A stretch of DNA of 64,000 bases from Gilvimarinus sp. 2_MG-2023 (GTDB lineage Bacteria; Pseudomonadota; Gammaproteobacteria; Pseudomonadales; Cellvibrionaceae), in contig NZ_JAUOQM010000044.1 in NCBI RefSeq assembly GCF_030547685.1, positions 314,862 through 378,861 on the forward strand, in the 5' to 3' direction. Positions 1 through 9,818 of this stretch are shown here, in pieces. The translations under genes were made by a program, and so were the position numbers. The notes under the pieces are model-generated. The model did not search any database and was not told where the DNA came from. It saw nothing but the letters and a program-made list of their open reading frames with translations. Position 1 is the first letter of the stretch. Each line of letters starts with the position of its first letter.

Positions 1-68
1 GTCGTACTGTACCCGGCAAGGGAAACCTAAAGCTCATTGTGCTTCGCCTTGATTTTTTGTCTGCTTAG
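1..68 (+). CDS. possible 3' end of an upstream gene
   Basis: One frame is open from the window edge to a TAG at 66-68, giving about 21 codons, and a terminator-like hairpin follows at 84-118. The piece is too short to identify. The support is only the open frame and the terminator behind it, so it may be chance. Confidence 0.3.
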   Translation, partial: RTVPGKGNLKLIVLRLDFLSA

Positions 69-83
69 TCTTTCGTGGGAAAG

Positions 84-118
84 CGGGAAATCGTGCTTAT
101 TGCCGTTTTCCCGTTTTT
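84..118 (+). terminator. Rho-independent terminator-like hairpin
   Basis: CGGGAAA (84-90) pairs with TTTCCCG (107-113) around a 16-nt loop, and five T residues follow at 114-118. The structure fits an intrinsic terminator closing whatever gene ends near position 68, which would isolate the BREX operon from read-through. Confidence 0.5.
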
Positions 119-603
119 CCGTTCTGTTCTGGGTAATTTAATGATCAGTTATATATATCCGCTTCTACACCTGGACAAATGTTGATCAAAATTATTGTGA
201 AAACACACAAAAACGCTAGGTATTCTCCCGTGAAGTTATCTAAAACTCACATTGGGCTTATAGGCCATACTTTGGCGCATACTTCCTTGTTTCCTGCGTG
301 GGTGATCTGTAATATTCCACGAGGCATATAGTATTAGGTTAACTTAGGCTAGGATAGTTATAACTATATGCTACATGAACAATAATGAGCGGGTGATGAC
401 TATTGAGTGTGGCGCATTATCCAGTTGGGGTGGTAGTTTCATTGCTCTTGGTTATGGCGTGGCAAGTGAACACTTCTACCTATCTAGATGGCCATTGGTT
501 TTAGTGGGTGGCAAGTCTGTTGGATAGCTCATATTAGTCGTAGGTTTTTACTTGCTATATAAATACAGTGAGGCCGCTCCATTAAATCGGTCCGAAGCCG
601 GTC
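119..603. other. AT-rich leader of the BREX operon
   Basis: This is 485 bp with no recognised gene. It holds a weak small ORF (375-527, 50 codons, ATG start, no good ribosome-binding site) that I do not trust as a gene. A TATAAA at 558-563 could be the -10 of the brxF promoter; its -35 (TTAGTC, 534-539) is poor. No operator or regulator gene for BREX is visible here. Confidence 0.4.
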
Positions 604-1134
604 GTGAGCGAAGGATTGTTGGGCTATGTTGCAAATTCAGAGGTAGGACTAATGCTGTATCTTTCTAGCTTGGAGGAGGCGTTAGGGCGCGCAGCGTTAA
701 ATCGTACTCGCTTGATATGCATATCCTCTGAACAGGCTGCAAGCAGTAGCTTTGATGACACGCCAAAGTGGAACCTAAACAAGCTGGTGTCAGAGCATTT
801 GATGTCGACACCAAAATCGGAATGGACTCTGATTTGTACTAGTTATGTAGAAAGTCTTGTCCAACAACAGGTAAGAGGAGTAGTTTTACTTATTGGTTTA
901 GAGGTCTTGTTTGACCGCTCTCTCGCGGTAGACCCACTTAAGCTACTAATGAAATGTGCTAGAACGAAAACTATAATTGTGTCTTGGCCGGGAGAAATAA
1001 ACTCGAACGGTTTAAGTTACGCAAACGTTAGCCACCCAGAGTATCGAATGTATAAGCCTTCCGAGTTGGATGATGTGATTTTTCTTTCAGCTGATGCTCA
1101 GCTGCATTTGAGGGATATAAATGAAATACGGTGA
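604..1134 (+). CDS. brxF: BREX-3 protein BrxF
   Basis: First gene of a type 3 BREX operon; family members are small P-loop-type proteins of about 150-180 aa of unproven role. The 176-aa product carries the family's C-terminal signature: [11 protein letters not shown] near residue 95, then [11 protein letters not shown], then SWPGEI and HPEYRMY. The start is a GTG at 604. In relatives I would expect a glycine-rich Walker A loop near the N-terminus; here the corresponding stretch reads [10 protein letters not shown] with no GKT/S, so nucleotide binding may be lost. It overlaps brxC by 14 nt, indicating coupled translation. Identification rests on the motif set plus perfect operon context. Confidence 0.8.
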   Translation: MSEGLLGYVANSEVGLMLYLSSLEEALGRAALNRTRLICISSEQAASSSFDDTPKWNLNKLVSEHLMSTPKSEWTLICTSYVESLVQQQVRGVVLLIGLEVLFDRSLAVDPLKLLMKCARTKTIIVSWPGEINSNGLSYANVSHPEYRMYKPSELDDVIFLSADAQLHLRDINEIR

Positions 1135-4100
1135 TTTAATACAGTTTGAGCCACTGGAGACTGTGCTTCAGCTCCGAGCTGCAAATGACCAGCAAACAGC
1201 CTCGAATATGGTAAAAACGTACGTTATCTCGGATGAGATGGCAGAGCGTTTATCAGACATAGTAATTCCCCAGTTACAGTTCGATCAGCCGATGGACAAC
1301 AAAGGGGTTCTGGTTGTAGGCAACTACGGTACCGGTAAATCGCATCTGATGTCTGTGGTTTCAAGTATCGCTGAGCATGAGGAGCTATTAGCTGATATTA
1401 GTCACCCGAAGGTAGCAGAAGCAGCTAAATCTATAGCTGGAAAGTTTAAAGTTATCCGCACAGAAGTCAGTGCTGCATCAGAAATGTCGTTACGGGACAT
1501 AGTCACGACGATGTTGACTGAAGAGCTATCCAAAATAGGAGTCGAATACAAATTTCCTCCAGCAGATGAAGTCACCAATCATAAAGCATGCTTTGAGGAT
1601 ATGATGGTAGCGTTTCATGCTGTCTACCCGGACCAAGGTCTACTATTTGTAGTCGATGAATTACTGGATTACTTAGATTCTCGTAAAGATCAGCAAGTGG
1701 TACAAGACTTAGGGTTTATGCGCGAAATCGGTGAGTCCTGCAAAGAGTTACGCTTTAGATATATTGCAGGGATTCAGGAGGCAATATTTGATAGTCATCG
1801 CTTCAAGTTCGTTTCAGATCGACTTCGCCGAGTGAAGGACCGTTTCGAACAAGTGTTTATTGCTCGAAACGATATCAAGTATGTTGTGGCCGAAAGGCTA
1901 TTGAAAAAAACGGCAGATCAACAGGCCAACATTCGCGACTATCTGACCCCATTTGCCAAGTTTTATGGAAGCATGAACGAGCGTCTAGATGAGTTTGTTA
2001 ATTTATTTCCAGTGCACCCAGATTATATTGATACCTTTGAGCAAGTTAGCGCTGTAGAAAAACGTCAGATCTTGAAGAGTCTTTCTCGCAGCATGAAAAG
2101 GCTAATGACGCAGAGTGTGCCCAATGATTATCCTGGGTTAGTTGCTTATGATAGCTACTGGAAAGAGTTGAGTGTTGATGCTGGGTATCGAACCATTCCA
2201 GATATCCGAGAAGTGATTGATGTTAGTAATGTACTGCATGAGCGAGTGAATCGTAGCTTTACCCGTCCGGCTTACCAGAGCATGGCGCTACGTATAATTG
2301 ATGCTTTATCATTACATCGTTTGACCGTAAACGACATCCATGCTCCTGTTGGCGCTACGGCTAAAGAGTTGCGTGATTCGCTCTGTTTATATCAGCCTGG
2401 TATTGAAGATTTGGGCGGTGAGCCTTCAGATGACCTGTTGTCACAAGTAGAGACTGTGCTGCGTGAAATTCACAAAACTGTTAGTGGGCAGTTTATATCT
2501 GTGAATACCGATAACCATCAGTTTTATATCGACCTGAAAAAAACAGATGATTTTGATGCGATTATTGAGCAACGTGCAGAAACTCTAAGCCCCGAACTAT
2601 TGAATCGGGCTTATCATCAAGCCCTTAACCATATACTAGAGTGTACAGACTTACAAAAAGCTGAAAACTACAGAGACTTATGGACCAATGAAGTTATCTG
2701 GTCAGACCGAAATTCTGGCCGTATGGGTTGGCTATTTTTCGGAACGCCTAACGAGCGCAGCACTGCTTACCCCCCAAGAGATTTCTACCTGTATTTCATA
2801 CAGCCTTTTGATGCGCCTAAGATAAAAGATGAGAAGCGCTCGGATGAACTGCAATTTATTCTTTCCAACTACGATAATGATTTTAAGTCTGCCTTAGAAA
2901 ATTATGCCGCCGCTATCGACTTGTCAGGAACGGCGTCCGGCCATGCTAAAGCAACCTATGAGGCCAAGGCTACTAGCTTTCAGCGTGATATCAATAAGTG
3001 GCTGCAGGAGAATATGAATAAGGCCTTTGATGTGGTTTATCAGGGCAAGAAAAAGCCCATGATGGGCTGGATTAAAGGTCAATCTTTACGGGATAGAGCT
3101 GGACTCGGAACTAATGAGCGCATTAACTTTCGCGATATGGTTAACACCATCTCCGGTATCTGTCTGTCTGGCCACTTTCAAGAATTAGCTCCCGAATACC
3201 CAAAGTTCTCAATATTGGTTACAAATAGAAATCGTGAACAGTACGCCAAAGATTGTTTGCGTGTCATCAGTGGCGGTAATTCTACCAAGCAAGCAGTAGC
3301 GATAATGGATGCGTTGAAGCTATTGGATGGTGATCGAATAGCTCCGGGCCTTTCACCTTACGCACAGTATATTGTGAATAAGTTAAAGGCCAAAGCGCAA
3401 GGTCAGGTGGTTAACCATACCGAACTGTTGGAGGAGGTTAACGGTACAGAGTATCTGGCGCCGGACAACTACCGCTTGGAGAACGAATGGACCGCAGTGC
3501 TATTAGTAAGCTTGGTGTATAACGGTGATATTGTATTAGCGATACCCGGTAACAAATTTGATGCTTCCAAATTGTCTGAGCTTGCGGCTACGCCTGTAGC
3601 TGATATTGCCGCCTTTAAACATATTGAGCAGCCTAAAGACTGGAATTTGCCAGGGCTGCAAGCATTGTTTGAATTGTTAGATTTAGCGCCAGGCCTCGCT
3701 ATTGAAATATCGCAAGGGAAGGATGGCAGTATTGCATCTCTGCAAGATCGGATTGCAAGTAAAATTAAAAAGCTGGTGACGACGATACATAGCCTCAGAG
3801 AACAGCTACCGTTCTGGAGCGGAAGTGTGCTCACAGAGGCCGAAGCTGAGCAATACAGGCAGCAGCTAACTGAAACCAAAAACTTTTTGGAAAGTCTGCA
3901 GGCTTACAGTACAGCCGGCAAGCTAAAAAACTTCCGTTATGGCGTTGAGGAGGTCCGTACTCATAAAGCCGGATTGGAACAGCTTGATGCTATTGAGCGT
4001 TTGCAGCAATTGGTTGAAGAGCTGAGTACGAGGGCTAACTATTTATCCAAGGCTGAGGCGGTATTGCCGTTGAAGCACAAAGACGTCTCTGGTTGGCAGG

Positions 4101-4867
4101 AACGCCTTAAGGCTGTTAGGGCTGATTTACTGCAGGCATTAGGTGATGCTGAGAAGCGGATGAAATCGGGTTTTCAGTCGAGAGCCATCAATCAGCTGGC
4201 TGAACTTAAAAATGAATACATTCGCTTGTATTCGGCCCTATTCGCCAAGGCCCGTCTGACACTTAACGAGGATAAACGCAAAGCTCAATTGCTCAATGAT
4301 AATCGCATCGACCAATTGCAAGCTTTGAGTACCGTTGATATTTTGCCGAGCAATCAGCTTTCCGAGTTTCGCAATGCCCTGGCGTCGCTGAAAGCAGCCA
4401 GTGCCTTGTCGGAAAAAGACCTTCAGCTAGATCCTGTTCCCAGTCATTCAGGCTTCCAGCCCAACCACGAGGACTTGTCTGTATCTGCCTCGCAGAAGTT
4501 GGAGAACCTGGAAAACAAACTGGATCAGCTAGTTCAAGAGTGGACGCAGACACTACTGGATAACCTTGAAGATCCAGTAACGCATGACAGTCTTCACTTG
4601 TTGGCCGCTGAAGAGCGTCAGTTAGTCGATGATTTCATTGGTAGTAAATCCCTTCCGTATCCAGTGCACGAGAGTTTTGTAAAGGCTCTTCGTCAGGTAC
4701 TGCAAGGCTTGGTTCCTATCGAATTAAGCGGTGATCAAATTCAGCAAGCCTTGTTTGCTCAAGGCTATGCGGCAACTGTAGATCAGCTTAAATCACGGCT
4801 AGATACGTTTTTAGCTGCGCAGTGCCGTGGCCAGGATAAGAGCAAAGTACGAATTGTGCTTAAGTAA
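1121..4867 (+). CDS. brxC: BREX-3 ATPase BrxC (DUF6079 type)
   Basis: Large P-loop ATPase shared by BREX systems, thought to act with PglX and PglZ in phage exclusion. The 1248-aa product has a Walker A motif GNYGTGKSH near residue 67 and a Walker B-like [13 protein letters not shown] near residue 180. A long helical C-terminal half rich in Leu, Gln and Glu suggests coiled coil. Its length is normal for the family (about 1200 aa). The ATG start lies inside the end of brxF (14-nt overlap), and the next gene starts 10 nt after its stop, so all belong to one transcript. Opposite-strand ORFs inside it are shadows. Confidence 0.9.
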   Translation: MKYGDLIQFEPLETVLQLRAANDQQTASNMVKTYVISDEMAERLSDIVIPQLQFDQPMDNKGVLVVGNYGTGKSHLMSVVSSIAEHEELLADISHPKVAEAAKSIAGKFKVIRTEVSAASEMSLRDIVTTMLTEELSKIGVEYKFPPADEVTNHKACFEDMMVAFHAVYPDQGLLFVVDELLDYLDSRKDQQVVQDLGFMREIGESCKELRFRYIAGIQEAIFDSHRFKFVSDRLRRVKDRFEQVFIARNDIKYVVAERLLKKTADQQANIRDYLTPFAKFYGSMNERLDEFVNLFPVHPDYIDTFEQVSAVEKRQILKSLSRSMKRLMTQSVPNDYPGLVAYDSYWKELSVDAGYRTIPDIREVIDVSNVLHERVNRSFTRPAYQSMALRIIDALSLHRLTVNDIHAPVGATAKELRDSLCLYQPGIEDLGGEPSDDLLSQVETVLREIHKTVSGQFISVNTDNHQFYIDLKKTDDFDAIIEQRAETLSPELLNRAYHQALNHILECTDLQKAENYRDLWTNEVIWSDRNSGRMGWLFFGTPNERSTAYPPRDFYLYFIQPFDAPKIKDEKRSDELQFILSNYDNDFKSALENYAAAIDLSGTASGHAKATYEAKATSFQRDINKWLQENMNKAFDVVYQGKKKPMMGWIKGQSLRDRAGLGTNERINFRDMVNTISGICLSGHFQELAPEYPKFSILVTNRNREQYAKDCLRVISGGNSTKQAVAIMDALKLLDGDRIAPGLSPYAQYIVNKLKAKAQGQVVNHTELLEEVNGTEYLAPDNYRLENEWTAVLLVSLVYNGDIVLAIPGNKFDASKLSELAATPVADIAAFKHIEQPKDWNLPGLQALFELLDLAPGLAIEISQGKDGSIASLQDRIASKIKKLVTTIHSLREQLPFWSGSVLTEAEAEQYRQQLTETKNFLESLQAYSTAGKLKNFRYGVEEVRTHKAGLEQLDAIERLQQLVEELSTRANYLSKAEAVLPLKHKDVSGWQERLKAVRADLLQALGDAEKRMKSGFQSRAINQLAELKNEYIRLYSALFAKARLTLNEDKRKAQLLNDNRIDQLQALSTVDILPSNQLSEFRNALASLKAASALSEKDLQLDPVPSHSGFQPNHEDLSVSASQKLENLENKLDQLVQEWTQTLLDNLEDPVTHDSLHLLAAEERQLVDDFIGSKSLPYPVHESFVKALRQVLQGLVPIELSGDQIQQALFAQGYAATVDQLKSRLDTFLAAQCRGQDKSKVRIVLK

Positions 4868-4876
4868 GGTGGTGTC

Positions 4877-6772
4877 ATGGATGTAGCGGAATTAAGGCAG
4901 CTAGTAAATAAACCGGAGTGGGCCGATGTCGAGTTAAAAACATCGGCCCGCGCGTTTCCTAAAGATGCAGCCAGTACCCTATGTGCCTTTGCCAATTGTG
5001 GCGGCGGCTATTTGATACTAGGGGTCGATGAGAAAAAACTGCCAGCTATCTCAGGAATTGATAAAGACAAAATAGATGAGGTCCAGGACCAATGTCTTGG
5101 TTTACTTAAAAATATTCAAAAGTTCAGTAGCCCGCTGGTGTATGACACACCGAGCTTAATTAGTATTGATGGTAAATATGTTCTGGTGGTACAGATACAG
5201 GACAGTAAGCGCCAAAATAAGCCCGTTAAGCTTCGAGAGAAGGGTGGCTGGGTAGCCTATGTTCGTAATGGTGCTAGAGATGAAGTGGCTAATGATGAAG
5301 AATTGGCGCAGATGCTATTGGACGCCAACTGCACCAGTATCACAGATCAGCTATTAGAGCTGAATGTTGAGCAGTGTTTTAATGCCAATACCATTAAGTG
5401 GTATCGAAAGGTTTTTGAGAGTCGCCACAACCAAAAATATTATGAACTGAACGATCTGGAGTTCCTGGATGATCTGGGGCTAATACGGGAAGATGGTGAA
5501 GAGCTTAAGCCTACCAAAGCAGCAATCTTGATGTTTGGTAGTGAAAAGTCCATTAATCACATTCTAGCCAGAAACGTCGTTGACGCTTTCTGGTTTTCAT
5601 CGAACTTTGACGACAGATCTGGTACTACCCGCTGGCAGGATAGAAGGCCCTCAGAGCATGAATCCCTCAACCTTTTTGAAGCATGGCGAGTACTCGCCGA
5701 CCGTTACATGTATTGGGCAGAACAACCTTTTGATATTGATGAGAGTAATCTTCACAGGAACAATGAAACTCCGGATTATATCGGTTTTCGTGAGGCCACG
5801 GTCAACCTGTTAGTGCATCAGGATTTTGCTGATCATACCCGTGTGCCTAGGGTCGAGTTCTACAAGGATATCAGTCAATACTGGAACCCGGGAGATTCAC
5901 TGGTAGAGCAGGGCCAGATTGCCTCTGGGCAAAGTAAAAGCCGCAATCCAATGGTAATGCAAACCTTCCACCGGATAGGGCTTAGTGAGCGAGCGGGCTC
6001 TGGCATTAAAGAGATTTACCGTAGCTGGCTGCACCTTGATCGCCCAGAGCCTGTGATAGAAAACAGTCGAAGAGAGAAGACCTTTCAAATTACCTTGGGC
6101 AAGCAGCCGAAAGTATCGCCGCTTCAAGATACTATCCGTGACAAGGTTGGTGTCAATCTTACAGATTTGCAGGCCCGTGTATTTGCTGCTGTGCTCGGTC
6201 AGACAATGACCGTTGAAGCTCTGGCTGAAGAACTCAACGTTAGTACTGCGGATATCTATCCAGCCACTGATTATCTGGCAAGGCAAAGCCTATTGCAGGC
6301 ACTGCCTGAAGGGTATCAGGCAATGGATCATTTTACTGAAGCGTTAGCTGATCTCCAACAAGATAGTGCTGCTCAAGCTGCGGAGCGGCCAAAAGAGACC
6401 AAGCTGGACGTGGAATCAAAAAAAAGTGACCAAGCTGGGCCTCTAAATACAGAGGTTAGCACGGAGAAAGTGACCAAGCTGGATGTGGATAGTGACCAAG
6501 TTGAACGGATACTGTCATCGCTCACCAAAAAGAATCGGGTGCTAATTCAGGCATTTGACGGGCAAATGGGGCTAGCAGCCCTGATGCATGTGGTAAATGT
6601 CAGCCATAGAACTCACTTTAAAAACAAGCAGTTACAGCCCGTGATTAATCTGGGTATTGTCAGTGAGTTGTACTCAGATAGCCCAAATCACCCTAACCAG
6701 GCTTACTATCTAACGGATTTGGGGCTCGCCTTGCAGGAAAAGCTTCTGGAAAGTGACCAACCTCAGGCCTAG
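4877..6772 (+). CDS. Schlafen/AlbA_2-type ATP-binding protein inside the BREX operon
   Basis: The N-terminus (about residues 8-150: EWADVELKTS, CAFANCGGGYLILGVDE) matches the Schlafen AlbA_2 nucleic-acid/ATP-binding fold. A GHKL-like HATPase_c_4 segment follows (about 300-400: REATVNLLVHQDF, YWNPGD, SERAGSGIKEIY). The tail has two winged-helix-like stretches joined by a Lys/Asp-rich linker with repeated TKLDV and SDQ units (about 505-545). It is not part of the canonical six-gene BREX-3 set, yet sits 10 nt after brxC, preceded by GGTGG. I infer an accessory or regulatory role. DQV-type linker repeats are common in this family. The same DNA repeat runs past the stop codon, so the C-terminus may be truncated or recently rearranged. 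Confidence 0.8.
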   Translation: MDVAELRQLVNKPEWADVELKTSARAFPKDAASTLCAFANCGGGYLILGVDEKKLPAISGIDKDKIDEVQDQCLGLLKNIQKFSSPLVYDTPSLISIDGKYVLVVQIQDSKRQNKPVKLREKGGWVAYVRNGARDEVANDEELAQMLLDANCTSITDQLLELNVEQCFNANTIKWYRKVFESRHNQKYYELNDLEFLDDLGLIREDGEELKPTKAAILMFGSEKSINHILARNVVDAFWFSSNFDDRSGTTRWQDRRPSEHESLNLFEAWRVLADRYMYWAEQPFDIDESNLHRNNETPDYIGFREATVNLLVHQDFADHTRVPRVEFYKDISQYWNPGDSLVEQGQIASGQSKSRNPMVMQTFHRIGLSERAGSGIKEIYRSWLHLDRPEPVIENSRREKTFQITLGKQPKVSPLQDTIRDKVGVNLTDLQARVFAAVLGQTMTVEALAEELNVSTADIYPATDYLARQSLLQALPEGYQAMDHFTEALADLQQDSAAQAAERPKETKLDVESKKSDQAGPLNTEVSTEKVTKLDVDSDQVERILSSLTKKNRVLIQAFDGQMGLAALMHVVNVSHRTHFKNKQLQPVINLGIVSELYSDSPNHPNQAYYLTDLGLALQEKLLESDQPQA

Positions 6773-6812
6773 CCTGGTCAAAAGTGACCAAGCTGGACTG
6801 AGAAGTGACCAA
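6395..6812 (+). repeat. dispersed AGTGACCAAGCTGGA-type repeats crossing a stop codon
   Basis: Variants of AAGTGACCAAGCTGGAC occur at about 6395-6409, 6425-6438, 6468-6483, 6491-6503, 6750-6760, 6782-6797 and 6803-6812. Five lie in the linker or the last codons of the Schlafen-like gene; two lie after its TAG at 6770-6772. In frame they encode the K-x-TKLDV and SDQ linker units. Confidence 0.7.
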
Positions 6813-6935
6813 CCCATTGTTTAAGAAATGGCATAACTCGGCTTAAATAGCAAATACAGAGTATGTTCGCTGAGCAGATTTGGTGGATGCCGTCAGCTTG
6901 TTAGATGAGCAGGCTGACTAAAAACAATAGCGCCT

Positions 6936-9818
6936 ATGCTCGATCACAGCGAGCTAGCGGCAGTTTACGATAAAGACGAGATAACCATGGCAAACGATAT
7001 GCAACAAGGTTTAGGGCTGGAAGATCCTAATTATCAAGTTAAGGAAGATGGTCCTGTTGAGTGTTTGGGTAAAACATTTGAGAGCGACCAAGCCCGTCGA
7101 GATTACTACTTGGCTATCCTAGCCGAGAAGTTAAAAGATCCGGAGTTTCGGGCGATCGAAGGGTTTCCCATTGGTGATGATGAAGACATTTTAGAGCTGT
7201 CTGACCCACCATATTACACAGCTTGCCCGAATCCATTTGTTGAAGATTTTGTTCGTCATTATGGTAGACCTTATGATGCGTTAGAAGAGTACAAGCGCGA
7301 ACCATATGCTGCTGATGTGAGCGAAGGCAAGAACGACCCAATTTATAATGCTCATAGTTACCATACTAAGGTTCCACATAAAGCGATAATGCGGTATGTC
7401 CTGCATTATACGAGTCCTGGAGATATTGTTTTCGATGGGTTCTGCGGTACTGGGATGACAGGTGTGGCTGCTCAGCAGTGCGGAAATAAAACTGTAGTGG
7501 AATCATTAGGATACCGTGTGTTGCCAGACGGAAAAATACTATCAGAAACGAAGGGGATCGATGGTAGAAGTATATGGGAACCTTTCTCTAAACTCGGGGA
7601 AAGAAAGACAATACTAAATGACCTCTCGCCTGCGGCAACTTTGATAGCTTCTAATTTTAATGCGCCTGTAAATAAGGCTGTTTTTGAAAGCCAGGCTAAT
7701 CGAATTCTAGGTGAAATCGAAAATGAGTATGGCTGGATGTATTCCACGTTGCACTCAGATGAAAAAACTTTAGGGTCTATCAATTTTACAGTATGGTCAG
7801 ATGTTTTTTCCTGCCCCGAGTGTGCCACTGAAATAATTTTCTGGGATGTGGCAGTTGACGAAGAAAAAGGTTCGGTAAGAGATAGTTTTGCATGCCCCTC
7901 TTGTGCAGCAGAGCTCAAAAAACGAAGCTTGGAAAAGACGTGGGTAAATGAGTACGACCCAATCCTAGAAAAAGAAGTGCGGTATTCAAAACAGAAGCCA
8001 GTCTTAATAAATTATTCTGTTCCTGGTGTGACGAAGAGATTTGAAAAAGTGCCAGATAAAAGAGATCTGGAAATTTTTGAAAAATCCTCTCGTCAGGAAA
8101 TAAGTGGCTGGGTTCCTTCTGTGGAGTTTGTTAAAGGTGATAAAACAGGCGAGCCCATACGGTTGGGTTTGACTCATGTTCATCACATGTATACTAAGAA
8201 AAACCTGGCAGTGCTCTCGGCATTCTATGAGAAAGTAAAAGCTACCCCCGATGCCAGCCAGCATCTAAAGATGTGGTTAACGTCATCCCAAGTATGGGGA
8301 ACTAAACAAAATCGACTACTTACGTCTAACTACTTTAAAAAGCGAGGAGGAGTTATTGGGCAAACTCTTCAAGGAACATTGTATGTGAGCTCGCTTTCTG
8401 TTGAGACAAACCTGATTGAAAGGTTTAGATTAAGAATGAAATCAGTGGCGCATGCAGCTGAGGGGAAGTCATCAATTATTGAAACTTCTTCAACCGCCAA
8501 ATCGAAATATAGTATCCCTTCAAATAGTTTAGATTATGTCTTTATTGATCCTCCATTTGGGTCAAATTTAATGTACTCGGAGTTGAACATAGTCTGGGAA
8601 GCTTGGAATAAAGTCCGGACCAGTATTCTAGAGGAGGCGATTGAAAGCAGGTCGCAAGGAAAGGGTTCGGAAGAATACCGTCACATAATGAGTGCTGCCT
8701 TTGAGAACGTTTATGATATGTTGAAGCCGGGAAGGTGGATGACGGTGGAGTTTTCAAACACTAGTGCAATAGTGTGGAATGTGATCCAAGAGTCGATATC
8801 CAGGGCTGGATTTATAATCTCAAATATTTCAGCTCTTAATAAAACACATAATGGATTTAATGCGGTTACAAATCCTACTTCGGTAAAGCAGGATTTGGTG
8901 ATTTCCGCTTACAAGCCAAATGGTGGATTTGAGGAAAGATTTGTAAATGAATCTGATTCAGACGGTGTGTGGGATTTCGTAAGAACACATCTCGGTTACT
9001 TGCTAGTGGTGAAGCAGCAAGCTGGTGAAATTGTAAAAATACCAGAGCGTGACCCTCGTATAATATTTGATCAAGTTGTTTCCTACTTTGTTAGAAATCT
9101 AAGGGATGTGCCTGTTTCAAGCAAAGAGTTTCAGGTAGGTTTGCTTGAACGGTTTGTTGAGCGTGATGGTATGATCTTTTTGCCTGACCAGGTTGCAGAA
9201 TACGACAAGGCACGTTTGAGAGGGAGGCAGTTGAAACAACTGTCTATCTTTGTCGATGATGAGGCATCTGCTATCGAATGGCTTAGGCAGTTACTAAATG
9301 AAAAGCCCCAGCCCTATCAAGATGTGCACCCTAAGTTTATAAATGAATTATCTGGTTGGAAAAAATCCGAAGAACAGTTGGAGCTCTCCAAGCTTCTCGA
9401 ACAAAATTTCATTAAATACGATGGCGAAAGCCCATTACCTCCACAAATCCATAGTTACTTGTCTACTAACTTTAAGGAAATGCGGAATCTGTCTAAAGAC
9501 GATCCGCTACTGATTAAAAAAGCAAAAGACCGTTGGTATGTGCCAAATCTTGATCGTGAAGAGGACTTGCAGAAGCTGCGAGAGCGGGATTTGCTGAAAC
9601 AGTTTGAAGAGTATAGAGCGCATACAGGGCGAAGACTGAAAACAGTGCGTATGGAGGCGGTACGCTGTGGCTTTAAGAAAGCTTGGCAGGAGCGGGATTA
9701 CCCAACCATTATCCAAGTGGCAGAGAAAATTCCGCAAAACTTGCTGCAGGAAGATCAGAAGCTGCTTATGTGGTATGACCAGGCGCAGACCCGTCATAGT
9801 GATGAGAGTCTGTTTTAA
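6936..9818 (+). CDS. pglXI: BREX-3 adenine-specific DNA methyltransferase PglXI
   Basis: The BREX modification enzyme: methylates adenine in a non-palindromic site to mark host DNA. The 960-aa protein has SAM-binding motif I (FDGFCGTGMTG near residue 168) and catalytic motif IV (FIDPPFGSNLMYSELN near residue 536). A four-cysteine zinc-ribbon-like insertion lies between (CPECA...CPSCA, about residues 293-325). This split arrangement with a DPPF motif is typical of the DUF1156-like PglXI group. Start choice is open: ATG 6936 has no clear ribosome-binding site, and an in-frame ATG at 6987 is possible. Its stop overlaps the ATG of brxHII (TAATG), so the two are coupled. Confidence 0.85.
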   Translation: MLDHSELAAVYDKDEITMANDMQQGLGLEDPNYQVKEDGPVECLGKTFESDQARRDYYLAILAEKLKDPEFRAIEGFPIGDDEDILELSDPPYYTACPNPFVEDFVRHYGRPYDALEEYKREPYAADVSEGKNDPIYNAHSYHTKVPHKAIMRYVLHYTSPGDIVFDGFCGTGMTGVAAQQCGNKTVVESLGYRVLPDGKILSETKGIDGRSIWEPFSKLGERKTILNDLSPAATLIASNFNAPVNKAVFESQANRILGEIENEYGWMYSTLHSDEKTLGSINFTVWSDVFSCPECATEIIFWDVAVDEEKGSVRDSFACPSCAAELKKRSLEKTWVNEYDPILEKEVRYSKQKPVLINYSVPGVTKRFEKVPDKRDLEIFEKSSRQEISGWVPSVEFVKGDKTGEPIRLGLTHVHHMYTKKNLAVLSAFYEKVKATPDASQHLKMWLTSSQVWGTKQNRLLTSNYFKKRGGVIGQTLQGTLYVSSLSVETNLIERFRLRMKSVAHAAEGKSSIIETSSTAKSKYSIPSNSLDYVFIDPPFGSNLMYSELNIVWEAWNKVRTSILEEAIESRSQGKGSEEYRHIMSAAFENVYDMLKPGRWMTVEFSNTSAIVWNVIQESISRAGFIISNISALNKTHNGFNAVTNPTSVKQDLVISAYKPNGGFEERFVNESDSDGVWDFVRTHLGYLLVVKQQAGEIVKIPERDPRIIFDQVVSYFVRNLRDVPVSSKEFQVGLLERFVERDGMIFLPDQVAEYDKARLRGRQLKQLSIFVDDEASAIEWLRQLLNEKPQPYQDVHPKFINELSGWKKSEEQLELSKLLEQNFIKYDGESPLPPQIHSYLSTNFKEMRNLSKDDPLLIKKAKDRWYVPNLDREEDLQKLRERDLLKQFEEYRAHTGRRLKTVRMEAVRCGFKKAWQERDYPTIIQVAEKIPQNLLQEDQKLLMWYDQAQTRHSDESLF

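Noticed and set aside
375..527. 50-codon ORF upstream of brxF
   Set aside because: No ribosome-binding site and no recognisable protein pattern; probably chance in an AT-rich leader.
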